The notes under the pieces are model-generated. The model did no database searches. It was not told the DNA's origin and saw only the letters and a list, made by a program, of their open reading frames with translations. From Bradysia coprophila (Eukaryota > Arthropoda > Insecta > Diptera > Sciaridae), in NCBI RefSeq assembly GCF_014529535.1, contig NC_050737.1:4216585-4280584 (forward strand): DNA of 64,000 bases, read 5' to 3'. This document shows, in pieces, positions 11,301-20,080 of the stretch (the stretch's first letter is position 1; each line of letters begins with the position of its first letter). Both the position numbers and the translations under genes were made by a program.

Positions 11301-14300
11301 GCCCGTTGACGGTGTATTGAAGCAAGTCACCGGTTTGTTTCGTTTGATGTACATTTGGATATGCTAGTTCGTTGACTGCAGTTGCATTCGTGCTGCAAGT
11401 GTCGCAAACTGACAGAATAGGCTTTAGTCCTGTTGAATAAAATAGTGGTTCGAATCATACCAAATTATCCTCATCACAAGATTCAATTTCATTGGCGATA
11501 GTCAAATGATGATGTTACCTATGATTTGGACTCTGCCAACCATCAGCTTGACCAGCTCTGCCAATTCGTATGATTTCAGTCCGTTCGTATAAAAATAGCC
11601 AATTGATTGTTTATACGATACTTGAATGCCTCGTATCATGAAGGTCAATGAGTGGGTTGCGAAAACAGGACCTTTTGGCTTGCACATTTCTACAAAACCT
11701 TCAATTTTGTCGAGAGAGTGGCAATAATCCAGATGTTCGCTTAAAGACACTTCGTCCCACCCAATTGAGCAGTATTTACTTTCTTCAGGCCAATCAGTCA
11801 CGACAGTTTTTACAGCCTCCAGCAACTTCAAATCGACACCAGACTGGAAAATTAGCTGTGCGCTGTATCGCGCCAATGTCCTTTTCGTGGGTAAGCAACA
11901 CCACGTTTCGTTGAATCGGTAGCTTTTCGGCCCTTGCTTATACATTGCCAAGCAAAGGCTTTTCTGTTTCGGCGTATAGCGTCTACCAAACTTCGAACGT
12001 TTGGCGTTCTTTAGCTGCATAACAATGAATTCCATCAATTGTTCATTGAACTTTGTTTGCAAATAGCTGATGACTTTAGAGTCGTTCAGCTGATTGTTAT
12101 TTACTTTTTCTTGTAAGTGCTTTACACGTCTTTTGTAATAGCTTAACGTTCGCGGTTTGGGAAACCCAATCTGAAATAAAAAAATACGAAAATCTATGTA
12201 ACAAACGTAACATTGATCATTACATAGCAATCTGCCCCCTGCGAAAGTGAGTCTTCTCAGGTTGAGCAAACTTTTCAACTTTTGTTCAAATTTCGCGATG
12301 GGGCGGTGTAACGTTTGTAGGGGTAGACCACAAAGCAGTATACATAGGACTTTGCATAGTAATTCATTAACTCGGAATCAATTTGTAGACTCTCAAAGTC
12401 ATTCGTGCAGTTTTGAGCAAACATCTTTGAAAACTGATAACTTAAATTGAAAACTTTACACGTGTAATTGCATACCTCGCTTCCTACTACAGTTTCAAAA
12501 TATCTGTTTCCGCAGCTTTTTGCTTAAAACCACACTTGTGGTATCGACTCGTGCTACAAAACTGATCCCTCAGGTAATGAATTACTTTCGCAGGACCTTA
12601 TGTAATCTACTATCAGTGTTAAGGGTCATTTTAGCGAACTTGTGAAGCTGTTGTTCACGCTAGCATGGCGATATGTAGCAAAAAAAATCGTTGCGGATTA
12701 GGAATAGTTTTTTGTTATCAATTCACTAAAATAGTTTCCTACGTTCTAAAACACTTACCTTTTCTTTGAAATAAGAATCGTCGCAGGTACGAACACAAAA
12801 ATAAAGTCAACGATGTATTATATTCGATATACAGTTTGTGGCTTTTTGAATAAGAAATTCATTTGAAAGCTACAAACCATCGAGTTGATCCAACTACTTA
12901 CCTTCTGGTTCTGTCTTCTATATAAGACAAAAGCACTACGTACATTCTTAAACTAGGTCTGGAAGAGGTGAAACCCACTATTATCATCAATGATGTAAGT
13001 ATTCCAGCAAATTATTGTGAAGCCTCTGCTCATGCTAGAATGTTGATATATGGATCCTTCATATTAAAAGAAGGTGACACATGAACTACTACGATGGATT
13101 TCTACCTCTCGTTTAAGATTTATACCAACAGTGATATGAACAGCATGGACAGTGACTTCACAATGATTCACTTAAAGAACGTCTACCATTTAAATCGCTG
13201 CTGTGGGTGATGGGTGGTTTCTTTTGAGAGGTGCACTGGTCCAAAACACGTCATCATATACAAAAATTAGTCTTTTGTGCTATGGACCTTTAATATTCAA
13301 AAAATCAAACTTACCATCGTTATTTTCGAACGTTATCAAGGCGTCAGTTTAGATATTCAATTAATCCCACCTTCAAGTAATATATTAGATGCATGTGTGG
13401 CGACAGGCAAGAAACAAGTATAAAATTATACTAAATGTCGCAGACTTCATGAAATCCCGTAAAAAAATTCTTTGAAATTTAGAAAAATCGATTAACTATC
13501 ATCATTTATCGTTAGTTGCCAGAAAGAAAATGTGAAACGAATTTTTAGCAAACTTCTGACACAATTTGTTTTGTCGAGTACGCTGAGAAAATTCGTCGGC
13601 TGTTGTCCAGTCATACTCAACCACATGTGGAGTAAAAAATGTTCTTTTGAAACGGCTGTGAATTCTTACTCAGGTTAAGAGGAAATAGTAATACTACCTT
13701 CTTGCTTCCAAATTTTTATTTTGGCCAAAGGCTAGTATGCTCGAGCCAAGGACAAATAACAATTTTGAAGCAGTTAGATACAATATTTTATCTGCTAGCG
13801 CAAAATAGTACATTTCGTACCTAGGACTAAAAGTCTTTTTTAGTGTGTGAGAAGTTTCCAGACAGAGCCGAAGGCGAGGTCTGGAATCGAATACGCTAAA
13901 AAAGACTTTTAGTCCGTGGTACGAATAGTATTTTTCATATTGGACGGAGAAAAAGTGCGACGAGGTCGCACTTTTCGGGTCCTGGGTATGAAATAGTACA
14001 TTTCGTACCTAGGACTAAAAGTCTTTTTTAGCGTTTTAGATCTCGCCTTCTGGAATCGAATACGCTAAAAAAGACTTTTAGTCCGAGGCACGAATAGTAG
14101 GACCCGAAAAGTGCAAGTAATTATTTGAACTCGTTAATGGGCGCTCGAATACGATTTCAAGTACTAATATGCCCACTCTTTACTCATTTAATTAGTGAAA
14201 CACAAAGTCGCTTTTTATATCAAGTACGAAGAACACAAATATTGGTATACGCAACCGCGTCAACAGCTGGTAAAATGTAAATTTTTCAGGATTTTCAAAA

Positions 14301-15064
14301 ATCCTTGGTGTGAGCTGTAAATTTAGTTCATTTGTTTCTTGTTATCATTGCCTCTAATTTTATTGAACATTTACAACATACAAGACGAACACAATACAAA
14401 ACAAAACACATAAAAGGTAGACTGCCCACGGAATCCAATTAATCCACAAACCGTTTCTTTGGAGCGCTTCGTTCGCTTTTGACCAGTCTTTTCGCGTACT
14501 TCCTCTTCTGAGCTTAGGCCTTCCACGTCAATGTAGTTGTCGTCATCTACAATGTCACTGTCGGTTCTCGATTGATTCATTGAGGTATCCTGAGATGTTT
14601 TTAGTTTTAGTTCTGTGTTAGCTCATCGGACTTTAAGATAATTTTGAAAACTCACGTTTATTGGCAAATGCGAACGTTCTTCAGTATTCACGGGCTTTTC
14701 TGACATTCGTGTAGGTAAATGAACTGGAAACTGAATTTAAAATGCATTTGATATCAGCAGGGTCATGTGAAATGTAATGCATTTGAGGTTAACTTACTCC
14801 ATCGGGCAGGAAAAGGCTTGGCGTCGATTCTTGCTTGATGATGATCTGCCCTTTTCCATTTTTTGTAAAGTCGGTATCAGCAAAATGCTTTCTACAAACT
14901 TTGTAGAATGAATTCGATAGTTTATTTGCTGCAAGTCGATCAATCAAATGGTGCGATTTTGTTGCCACAATCCACCGTTCTGCCGACACTTTGTTTGTCG
15001 GAAAACTGTGAAACCCACTCTTTCCAACAGTCTCGCAGCCTCGCACGCAACATTGAAGAACCAT
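8328..15064 (-). CDS. P-element/THAP9-type DNA transposase, six exons, apparently intact
   Basis: Exons on the minus strand: 15064-14798, 14730-14656, 14589-14452, 12170-11519, 11429-10670, 9600-8328. All junctions have gt-ag ends and compatible phases, giving 1,054 residues with no internal stop. Residues 1-89 are a THAP zinc finger (C5/C6, C10, C57, H60; conserved W31; TPSLF box at 81-85). Residues about 161-260 hold a basic/coiled segment and the helix-turn-helix-like region of P transposases. The RNase H-like core shows GWDEVSL (D299), VCDTCSTN (D387), DPSHLIK and QDGLENFFG (E639), the expected positions of catalytic acids. A repetitive insert fills residues 751-903. P-type transposases cut and paste DNA using GTP; the family name is from homology, activity is inference. 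The donor at 14452 (gtttgt) is weak and the exon 3/4 junction is the least certain. It is longer than human THAP9 (about 900 residues), mostly because of the repeat insert. Alternative: a domesticated host gene. Confidence 0.8.
8784..9242 (-). repeat. 33-bp coding minisatellite inside the transposase
   Basis: Fourteen consecutive units, 13 of 11 codons and one of 10, lie in frame within the last exon. Two unit types alternate: GLNNRSDSGAV-like and DLHYRSVAGAT-like, usually in the order NN, NN, HY, so a 99-bp higher-order unit is visible. The encoded residues are polar and low in complexity, suggesting a flexible spacer between the RNase H core and the C-terminal domain. The opposite strand is also open through the repeat. 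Confidence 0.85.
9918..10345. repeat. Dispersed repeat, copy A
   Basis: Contains gttcatgctagaatgttgat near its left end and gtgggtgaagggttgtttct near its right end. Both match the repeat at about 13027-13234 in the same orientation. The middle parts differ in length. It lies in intron 5 of the transposase gene. Confidence 0.55.
10420..10536. mobile_element. 117-bp palindromic MITE with TA flanks
   Basis: Ends caatcgctaaaccgaactgg and its inverse extend through most of the element as long arms. A TA dinucleotide lies on each side (10418-10419 and 10537-10538), as in Tc1/mariner-type target duplications. It has no coding capacity and lies in intron 5 of the P-type transposase, in a strand-neutral hairpin form. 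Confidence 0.75.
13027..13234. repeat. Dispersed repeat, copy B
   Basis: Matches the ends of copy A (9918-10345) in the same orientation: tcatgctagaatgttgatat at the left and tgggtgatgggtggtttctt at the right. A weaker match to the left-end motif also occurs near 12645-12680. Confidence 0.55.
13806..14118. mobile_element. Tandem and nested palindromic elements
   Basis: Two copies (13806-13930 and 13994-14099) of one palindromic unit begin tagtacatttcgtacctagg, continue with actaaaagtcttttttag, and end with the inverse of these. The second copy is itself enclosed by an inverted pair, cacttttcgggtcct on the left (about 13969-13983) and aggacccgaaaagtg on the right (about 14100-14114). One family therefore appears to have inserted into another. 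A partial copy recurs at about 17966-18003, and the window ends at 64000 inside what looks like a further copy. Confidence 0.7.
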
Positions 15065-15682
15065 TTAGCAAATTATTAGTGTTAATCAAATAAATTTCAG
15101 TGAATTGATGGCTCTTCTGAAGTTACTGTATTCAATGTATGAAACGGATCAAACGTTAAAGATAAACAAATTTGAAAAGTCATTCATTTCCAATGAAGTT
15201 AGCTTCGCGTTTGATACATATGTGTGCGTGAGATATCGAAGACGAGAATATTAGAACAATGGGCTGTCACCCCCTTGATTATAATGCAGCCTTCTTGATC
15301 GTTCAAATAAATTTCTGTTACAGGGCCGGATTAGCATTTACAGCGCCCTGGGCAACGAGCCTTGCAGCGCCGCATGAAAAATTTATTAAAGAAATTGTTT
15401 CCTACATTGTCAACCAAATCAAATAAAATGTTTTCAACATTTCCTCAAGAATATTATTTTCTAAGTAATGTGTAGTTAGAAACGGCGAGCGAGGCGAGGT
15501 GGCAAGCTTATGATAACATATAACCATATATGAATGAGAGATATATGATATAACCAGAGTTTTCGTGATTAATTCGCAAAAATTTCCCACAAACAAAAAT
15601 CAAGTAAAGTTATAAAATATTAAACGATTTATTATTCCAACAGAATGTTTCACAAGAGGTTACAAAAATAAAATAAGGATGA
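15065..15682. other. 5' flank of the transposase and LINE 3' flank
   Basis: Upstream of the THAP start codon and downstream of the LINE fragment's stop. No terminal inverted repeat for the P-type element could be matched to the other flank by eye. There is no gene. Confidence 0.35.
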
Positions 15683-16495
15683 CTAACGAAGATAGTACAC
15701 TTCGTTCAAATCCAGCTGTGGCGGAATTGTCCCTAGGACACTGGCCGCATTGCCTCTCTGTATTGCCAAACTAACCCTTTGTCTGAAAAACCAAAGTGAT
15801 CTTGGCTCACCTGTGGCGTCGAACATACGTCTACCCAAATCCTTGGCGAAAACCTTGGCTTCATCTGACCAGCCCCCCAAACACTCCACTGCAAAAGCGA
15901 CGAAATGATATTGGTTGGTAACCGTGCTGTGCGAGTTGGCGTCCGCGACTCCAGGGAATGATAGTTACACCATCCACCCGAGAAGAGTTATCGTCTCTGG
16001 CAATATCAATCGGTTCGAGTAAGGAAGGAACTTCCGCCGATGCAAGCGCTCGCTTTATAAGATCGTTCAGCGCAACGTGCCGACAAAACCGGCCCGCACT
16101 CTTTATACACTTCAAACCATGATGACCAAATTCGTCAGACAATTGACCACACCGACAGGTGTGACTACGGTAGATTTTCGTGCCAAGGCGAAGAGAGACT
16201 GCAATTCTCAGAGATTCCGGGTCGAGGAGAGTGCCAAGATTTGAGGAAGGTACAGCATTCAGCCAATCCCCGGATTCTTTTTCAGAAACAGCCAGTAAAC
16301 GTGCCTTTTCAACCAAATTGTTTCTCGGTAAACTAGTAAACGTTTTAGTGGTTATCGGAGTATCCCAACTTTTTTGAACGGACGGATTAGAAGGGATCTC
16401 ACTGGAGTCGGTGATATCTTTCGCTCGTATTTTTCGGAATTTTAAGTTTGAAGTTTGTAGAATGAATCGAAACAATTTTTTCTTGAAATTCTTCT
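15683..16495 (-). mobile_element. LINE fragment: C-terminal part of a non-LTR retroelement polyprotein
   Basis: The minus strand encodes a segment with a CRCG...HHGLKC zinc-binding-like pattern, GRFCRH, LNDLIKRAL, and RVDGVTIIPW, followed in another frame by GRRMFDATGEPRS and LAIQRGNAASVLG. This order is typical of the region after the reverse transcriptase in a group of invertebrate non-LTR elements. The frame changes near 15890-15930, where the expected conserved block after GRQLA is missing, so the copy is defective. The reverse-transcriptase domain itself is absent: it is a 5'-truncated copy. Confidence 0.65.
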
Positions 16496-16499
16496 TGAA

Positions 16500-16795
16500 G
16501 AACAAATCAAATCAAACAAATTTATTTAGCAAATAGCTATTTTCAAATAAAAAGTTCCATAATCACAGACATTGAAAAATGAACACTACAATTCAAATTT
16601 ACATCACAATTCTATAGTTTCATTCAGGTGTTCTTTCAATTTACACTCGAATGTCCTCTCATTATTCTCACTTTTCACTTCCCTTGGAAGATCGTTAGAA
16701 CATGAACGCGTTGTGAGGAAAAACCAAGAAAAAAACGTGAATTTTTGACACAATATTTGTGATACTGTTACAGTTTCATTATATTGCGAGATTTA
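16500..16795 (-). mobile_element. LINE 3' end fragment (second family)
   Basis: A minus-strand frame ending at 16604 encodes a short C-terminus containing SNDLPREVKS and FECKLKEHLNE. This matches the typical end of jockey/CR1-like reverse transcriptases, where a (W/Y)N-LP-E motif precedes a KLK-HL motif. After the stop come about 100 bases with AATAAA and a (tttga)n-like end near 16500-16520, as expected for a LINE 3' tail. Only the last 60 or so residues are left. Confidence 0.6.
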
Positions 16796-16810
16796 CTCTA
16801 CTTGGTAAAG

Positions 16811-17022
16811 CAACGCACTGCTCCTAGCATGAACACTACTTTGACAAACGTCGAATTTGGAGGCTTTTGTGATGAGAGCTACCGCTTAAGATTGATTGTA
16901 TTGTGTGTTTGAACTCACACAACTAAAACAAGTCACCTATCTTCACCAAAGAAACGCAGTGCCTACTGTGACTTCATCAGCCTCCAAATATTTCTTATGT
17001 TCATGCTAGGAGCAGTGCGTTG
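16811..17022. mobile_element. MITE with 25-bp perfect terminal inverted repeats
   Basis: The left end caacgcactgctcctagcat and the right end atgctaggagcagtgcgttg are exact inverses over 25 bp. A related, more diverged copy lies at 36997-37295, sharing internal segments such as caaatttggaggctttagtg. No coding capacity. Confidence 0.75.
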
Positions 17023-17313
17023 GGTAGGGTCATGATTCGGAAAAAACGACTTGCGTTGAAGCAATTTCAAGGATCTAGGACTCGGGATCCCAAAAGTATT
17101 GAAGTTTAGGGCACTCTAGAATGATCCTTTGTCTTCACTCTGAAAGTGTTAGATCTTGAAATTTAGGTAATTGGCCTTGGATTTCGACAAAAAAAAATCG
17201 CGAATATATGCCATGAACAATTTTCAATGGGCGGAAACGGATTTGTTCTGCAGCTTTTCCAGCTGCTTTATTTGTTCCAAACTCCCGTTGTCCGGCGATC
17301 ATGAGCAGGTTTC

Positions 17314-17358
17314 AGCTCATGAGGAATTTTCAAAATTTTCGAAAATTCCTCATGAGCT
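17314..17358. repeat. 45-bp hairpin
   Basis: Arms agctcatgaggaattttc and gaaaattcctcatgagct are exact inverses around a short centre. It lies in non-coding DNA. It may be the remnant of a small palindromic element. Confidence 0.65.
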
Positions 17359-17877
17359 AAAAGCTTTCCATCATCCGACTATCACCGGCGGCTGACGAAA
17401 ATGAAACAATGGAATGGTTATTGAAAATTATTTATAGTGTCTTCAGCCAGAAGCCTCAAAGTTCAACTTTTCTAAAGCAGAACCATCATAAAAACGCTGT
17501 AAATAACCAAATACGAACAGCCTTGGGTTAGTCGATGTGCGTGTATTATTCAAAAATATCAAGTTAGATGTATATATGCATTTCTTGTAGCTCACATTTA
17601 CCCCAAGAATGTAATGTACAGACGCAAGCGAAGCGAGCGCGATTTTTTTTAAATCGACGTTGATTTGTGCATGACTTATGTTGAACGTGAAATGATTACA
17701 TTGTCGAGAAAATTTAATTTCTAAGCGCCCCTATTTTCCCAGTGAACTGGGCCGGGCCCACTTTGCCCATGGGTTAACCCGGCTCTGTTTCTGTATACAC
17801 AAGAATTTTGGAACAAAATGTAGGACATGTTTTGCATTGGAAAGGTGATTATGGCCCGAAATTGCGAAAAACGTTGT

Positions 17878-17959
17878 ATCTACCACGGTAGGTATGCCGG
17901 TATTTTTTCGCACACGACATCTAGTGCGAAAAAATACCTTCATACCTACCTTGGTAGAT
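17878..17959. mobile_element. 82-bp palindromic element
   Basis: Left arm atctaccacggtaggtatg and right arm catacctaccttggtagat, with an inner second stem formed by gtattttttcgcac and gtgcgaaaaaatac. The two-tier hairpin is like the other MITE-type palindromes in this window. Confidence 0.65.
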
Positions 17960-17965
17960 AAATAA

Positions 17966-18003
17966 CTAATTCGTACCTAGGACTAAAAGTCTTTTTTAGC
18001 GTA
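17966..18003. repeat. Partial copy of the 13.8-kb palindromic element
   Basis: Shares ttcgtacctaggactaaaag and the following cttttttagcg with the units at 13806-14099. Only the left arm is present. Confidence 0.6.
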
Positions 18004-18067
18004 TCCGTACTTCTCACACGGTAAACACACGGAGGAAACAGTGAAACTAATTTACAGGACGTTCAAA

Positions 18068-18465
18068 TTAAAAGCAGGATTTTATTGATTTTCTTTGGCT
18101 TAGGCGTTCAACAACGTTCTTCAAGGCGGTATAATCCACTTCAGTTCCATTATCAAAATTTAAACCATTTGAGCGGCAACAATGCTGTATAAGATGAGCC
18201 ACCGCAAGTGAGGTTAAAAATGAAAATAAAAACCTGAAAGAAGAAACGTCAAATGAATTTTTGTTTATTTTTTATCCACGACGCGACCAATTTTTGATGT
18301 ACGAAATATTTTGTTATTGCACAAGTATAAACCATCGTATACAATTACTTCTTACAATCTCATCAAATGAGCGTATGATAGTATTCTACTCGAAGTAGCT
18401 CACGATTTCCTTTTTGCAAATAGCTGTCCTACTAATTCTATTGACGGCTTCCCGTTTCTAAACAT
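18068..18465 (-). CDS. Candidate small membrane protein, two exons, 75 residues
   Basis: Minus-strand exon 1 is 18465-18404 and exon 2 is 18233-18068. The donor is gtgagc, the acceptor is ttcttctttcag and the phases join cleanly. The product starts MFRNGKPSIELVGQLFAKRK, then has a hydrophobic stretch FLFSFLTSLAVAHLI (about residues 22-36) and a polar C-terminus ending SIKSCF. AATAAA overlaps the end of the coding region. The start codon lies only 91 bp from that of the SWIM gene on the other strand, so the two probably share a bidirectional promoter. I do not recognise the family. It was missed by length because neither exon is long; confidence rests on splice signals and phase only. Confidence 0.5.
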
Positions 18466-18556
18466 TGCTGTGAGGTCATGAGAGGTACGGTGGAAAAAGG
18501 ATCTACAGCTGGATAAAACAGATTACATCACTAAATCGCTTTAATTCGAAAGTAAA

Positions 18557-20080
18557 ATGAGCGAAATGCGACAATATTTGAAAACTATACTGCCAGCAGT
18601 TACTAAACGGTATAAAGAGAAGCTAGAATTGTACTGTGACAACATTGATCCGTAAGTTTTCCACTTCTCCACTTTCATTTTCTCGAATAAATTTGGCGTT
18701 TTTGTCCTGTAGACTCAATTTGGACACATCAAATTGTTCACGAGGTACGTTGTAATTTACATTCTAAAATGATTTTTTGATTTGACATTTAAAGAAAAAA
18801 TGAAAAACAAACAGCTCCAGAGGATTTGCCCGACATCACAACGCACCATATTTTAAGTTATTTAATGCTCACCAAGTGCCCATATACCGGAGAGAAGAAG
18901 GCACCAAAGCCCATTCAGATGGAGAATGGAACTCTATTGCAAATTTGTGTGCAGAAATTCGAAGCGATTTCAATCGTGTTGGGAGAGGTGAATTTCCTTA
19001 TTTTACATTAGTGGGTCGTTCAAAACTGACATGCACCTTAAGGATGACTGCCCTACAATGCATAAAACACTTAGAGCAAAAGAGATGCAAGATTTTGAGA
19101 GAGTAAACGTATGAAATTCTCTCACTAAATCGTACACCTGTTTTGTACTGAGCTTTTTATTCGTTGTAGGGCAGTTGTGATTGATTCGAAATAGTAAATG
19201 AGAATTTATGCGCGCAAACAAAGTGGGTTTAAAATAATGAATTAACACGTGGATGTCATTGTTGAACGACTCCCTAGGTCGATTTGGACAAAATGATGAC
19301 AGATGGACTTATAGAAGAAGCCATGAGCAACCAAGACTTGGGTCCCTTTGATCGCTCATGGCTCCTTCCATACATTTGAAGGCTTCATCTAGTCCAATCG
19401 AACCACAAACGACGCAGCCATTTCACATTGCGCTCATTGAAATGATTTTGCAGATTATTTTGGAAAGTGGTGAATATCTGAAGCCATGGTTCGTCTGCTT
19501 TCCGTGCGGTTATGTGTTGTGCGCCCACTGTACCTCGTGCCAGGTGGATGAGACGTGTGAGCATATTGAACTGCTGCTGTACAGTGTGAATAAGGTGAAG
19601 GTGAATGAAGGGATGCTGGATTCGAGTGTGTCGTCGACCAATCAAATCGACACCATTGACTTGACCGATGCCGATCAGGTAGATCGACCGTCTCGTCTGT
19701 ACGTTTGCGGCATCTGTGGTGATCAATTCGAAAATAAGGAAGACTTCAAGGAACATTGCACGGTAATGCATCAACTAATACCAGCCGAACCGCAAACGGT
19801 GCGCAGAAAACGTAAGACAACGCGTAACGATGACATTGTTTGTGCGTCGAACAGTCAAATTCAGATTGTGAATGCGGACACATTAGAAATGTACCATCAT
19901 GATGGCAGCGACATGTCGGCGCCTCCGGAATTCGTCGATGTGGAGCATTTATTGTGTGATGAGTCGGTGCAATATGGTCCCATCGTTATATATCAAAACG
20001 AATTGATCGACGATGGCACGAATGTTGTCAGTGTAGATCCGAGCTCGGAGCTCATAGTTATTGAGGATGAAGATGACTGA
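18557..20080 (+). CDS. SWIM-like/C2H2 zinc-finger protein, frame broken in exon 4
   Basis: Exons 18557-18651, 18713-18744, 18815-18987 and from 19278, all with gt-ag introns in phase. The N-terminal part (MSEMRQYLKT...) includes DITTHHILSYL and CPYTGEK, resembling the region that precedes SWIM fingers in a family of animal SWIM-domain proteins. In exon 4 this frame stops at 19377-19379. A second frame opens at 19358 and runs to 20080. It encodes PWFVCFPCGYVLCAHCTSCQ followed by CEHIELLLY, a CxC-xn-CxH SWIM-like signature, then one C2H2 finger (YVCGICGDQF...H...H) and an acidic C-terminus. The two parts look like one protein, but I see no intron that would join them: the overlap is 22 nt. Either there is a real frameshift (sequence error, mutation or recoding), or two separate products. 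Intron 3 carries nested MITEs. Confidence 0.55.
19015..19270. mobile_element. MITE in SWIM-gene intron 3, itself carrying another MITE
   Basis: Outer ends gtcgttcaaaactgacatgc and the inverse of gtcgttcaacaatgacatcc form terminal repeats of about 26 bp. The element ends only seven bases before the exon 4 acceptor (ccctag). The inner element (19048-19174) is described separately. Confidence 0.65.
19048..19174. mobile_element. 127-bp palindromic MITE, copy 1
   Basis: Starts ctgccctacaatgcataaaa, ends ttcgttgtagggcag, and shares gattttgagagag and cgtatgaaattctctcac with the copy at 21869-21995. Nested inside the 19015-19270 element. Confidence 0.75.

Larger units (their letters stand above)
12171..14451 (-). 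other. Transposase intron 3 (2.3 kb) carrying repeats
   Basis: Inferred from the weak donor at 14451 and a strong acceptor (ttttttatttcag) at 12171. It holds repeat copy B (about 13027-13234), two palindromic elements at 13806-14118, and no supportable coding frame. Its size probably reflects later insertions. Confidence 0.5.

Noticed and set aside
7600-15330. Terminal inverted repeats of the P-type element
   Set aside because: I compared the sequence left of 8328 with that right of 15064 by eye and found no convincing inverted pair. A computed alignment would be needed.
19340-19385. A 40-base intron that would restore the SWIM gene frame
   Set aside because: The only GT-AG choices give the wrong phase or lead straight into a stop, and 40 bases is shorter than usual fly introns.
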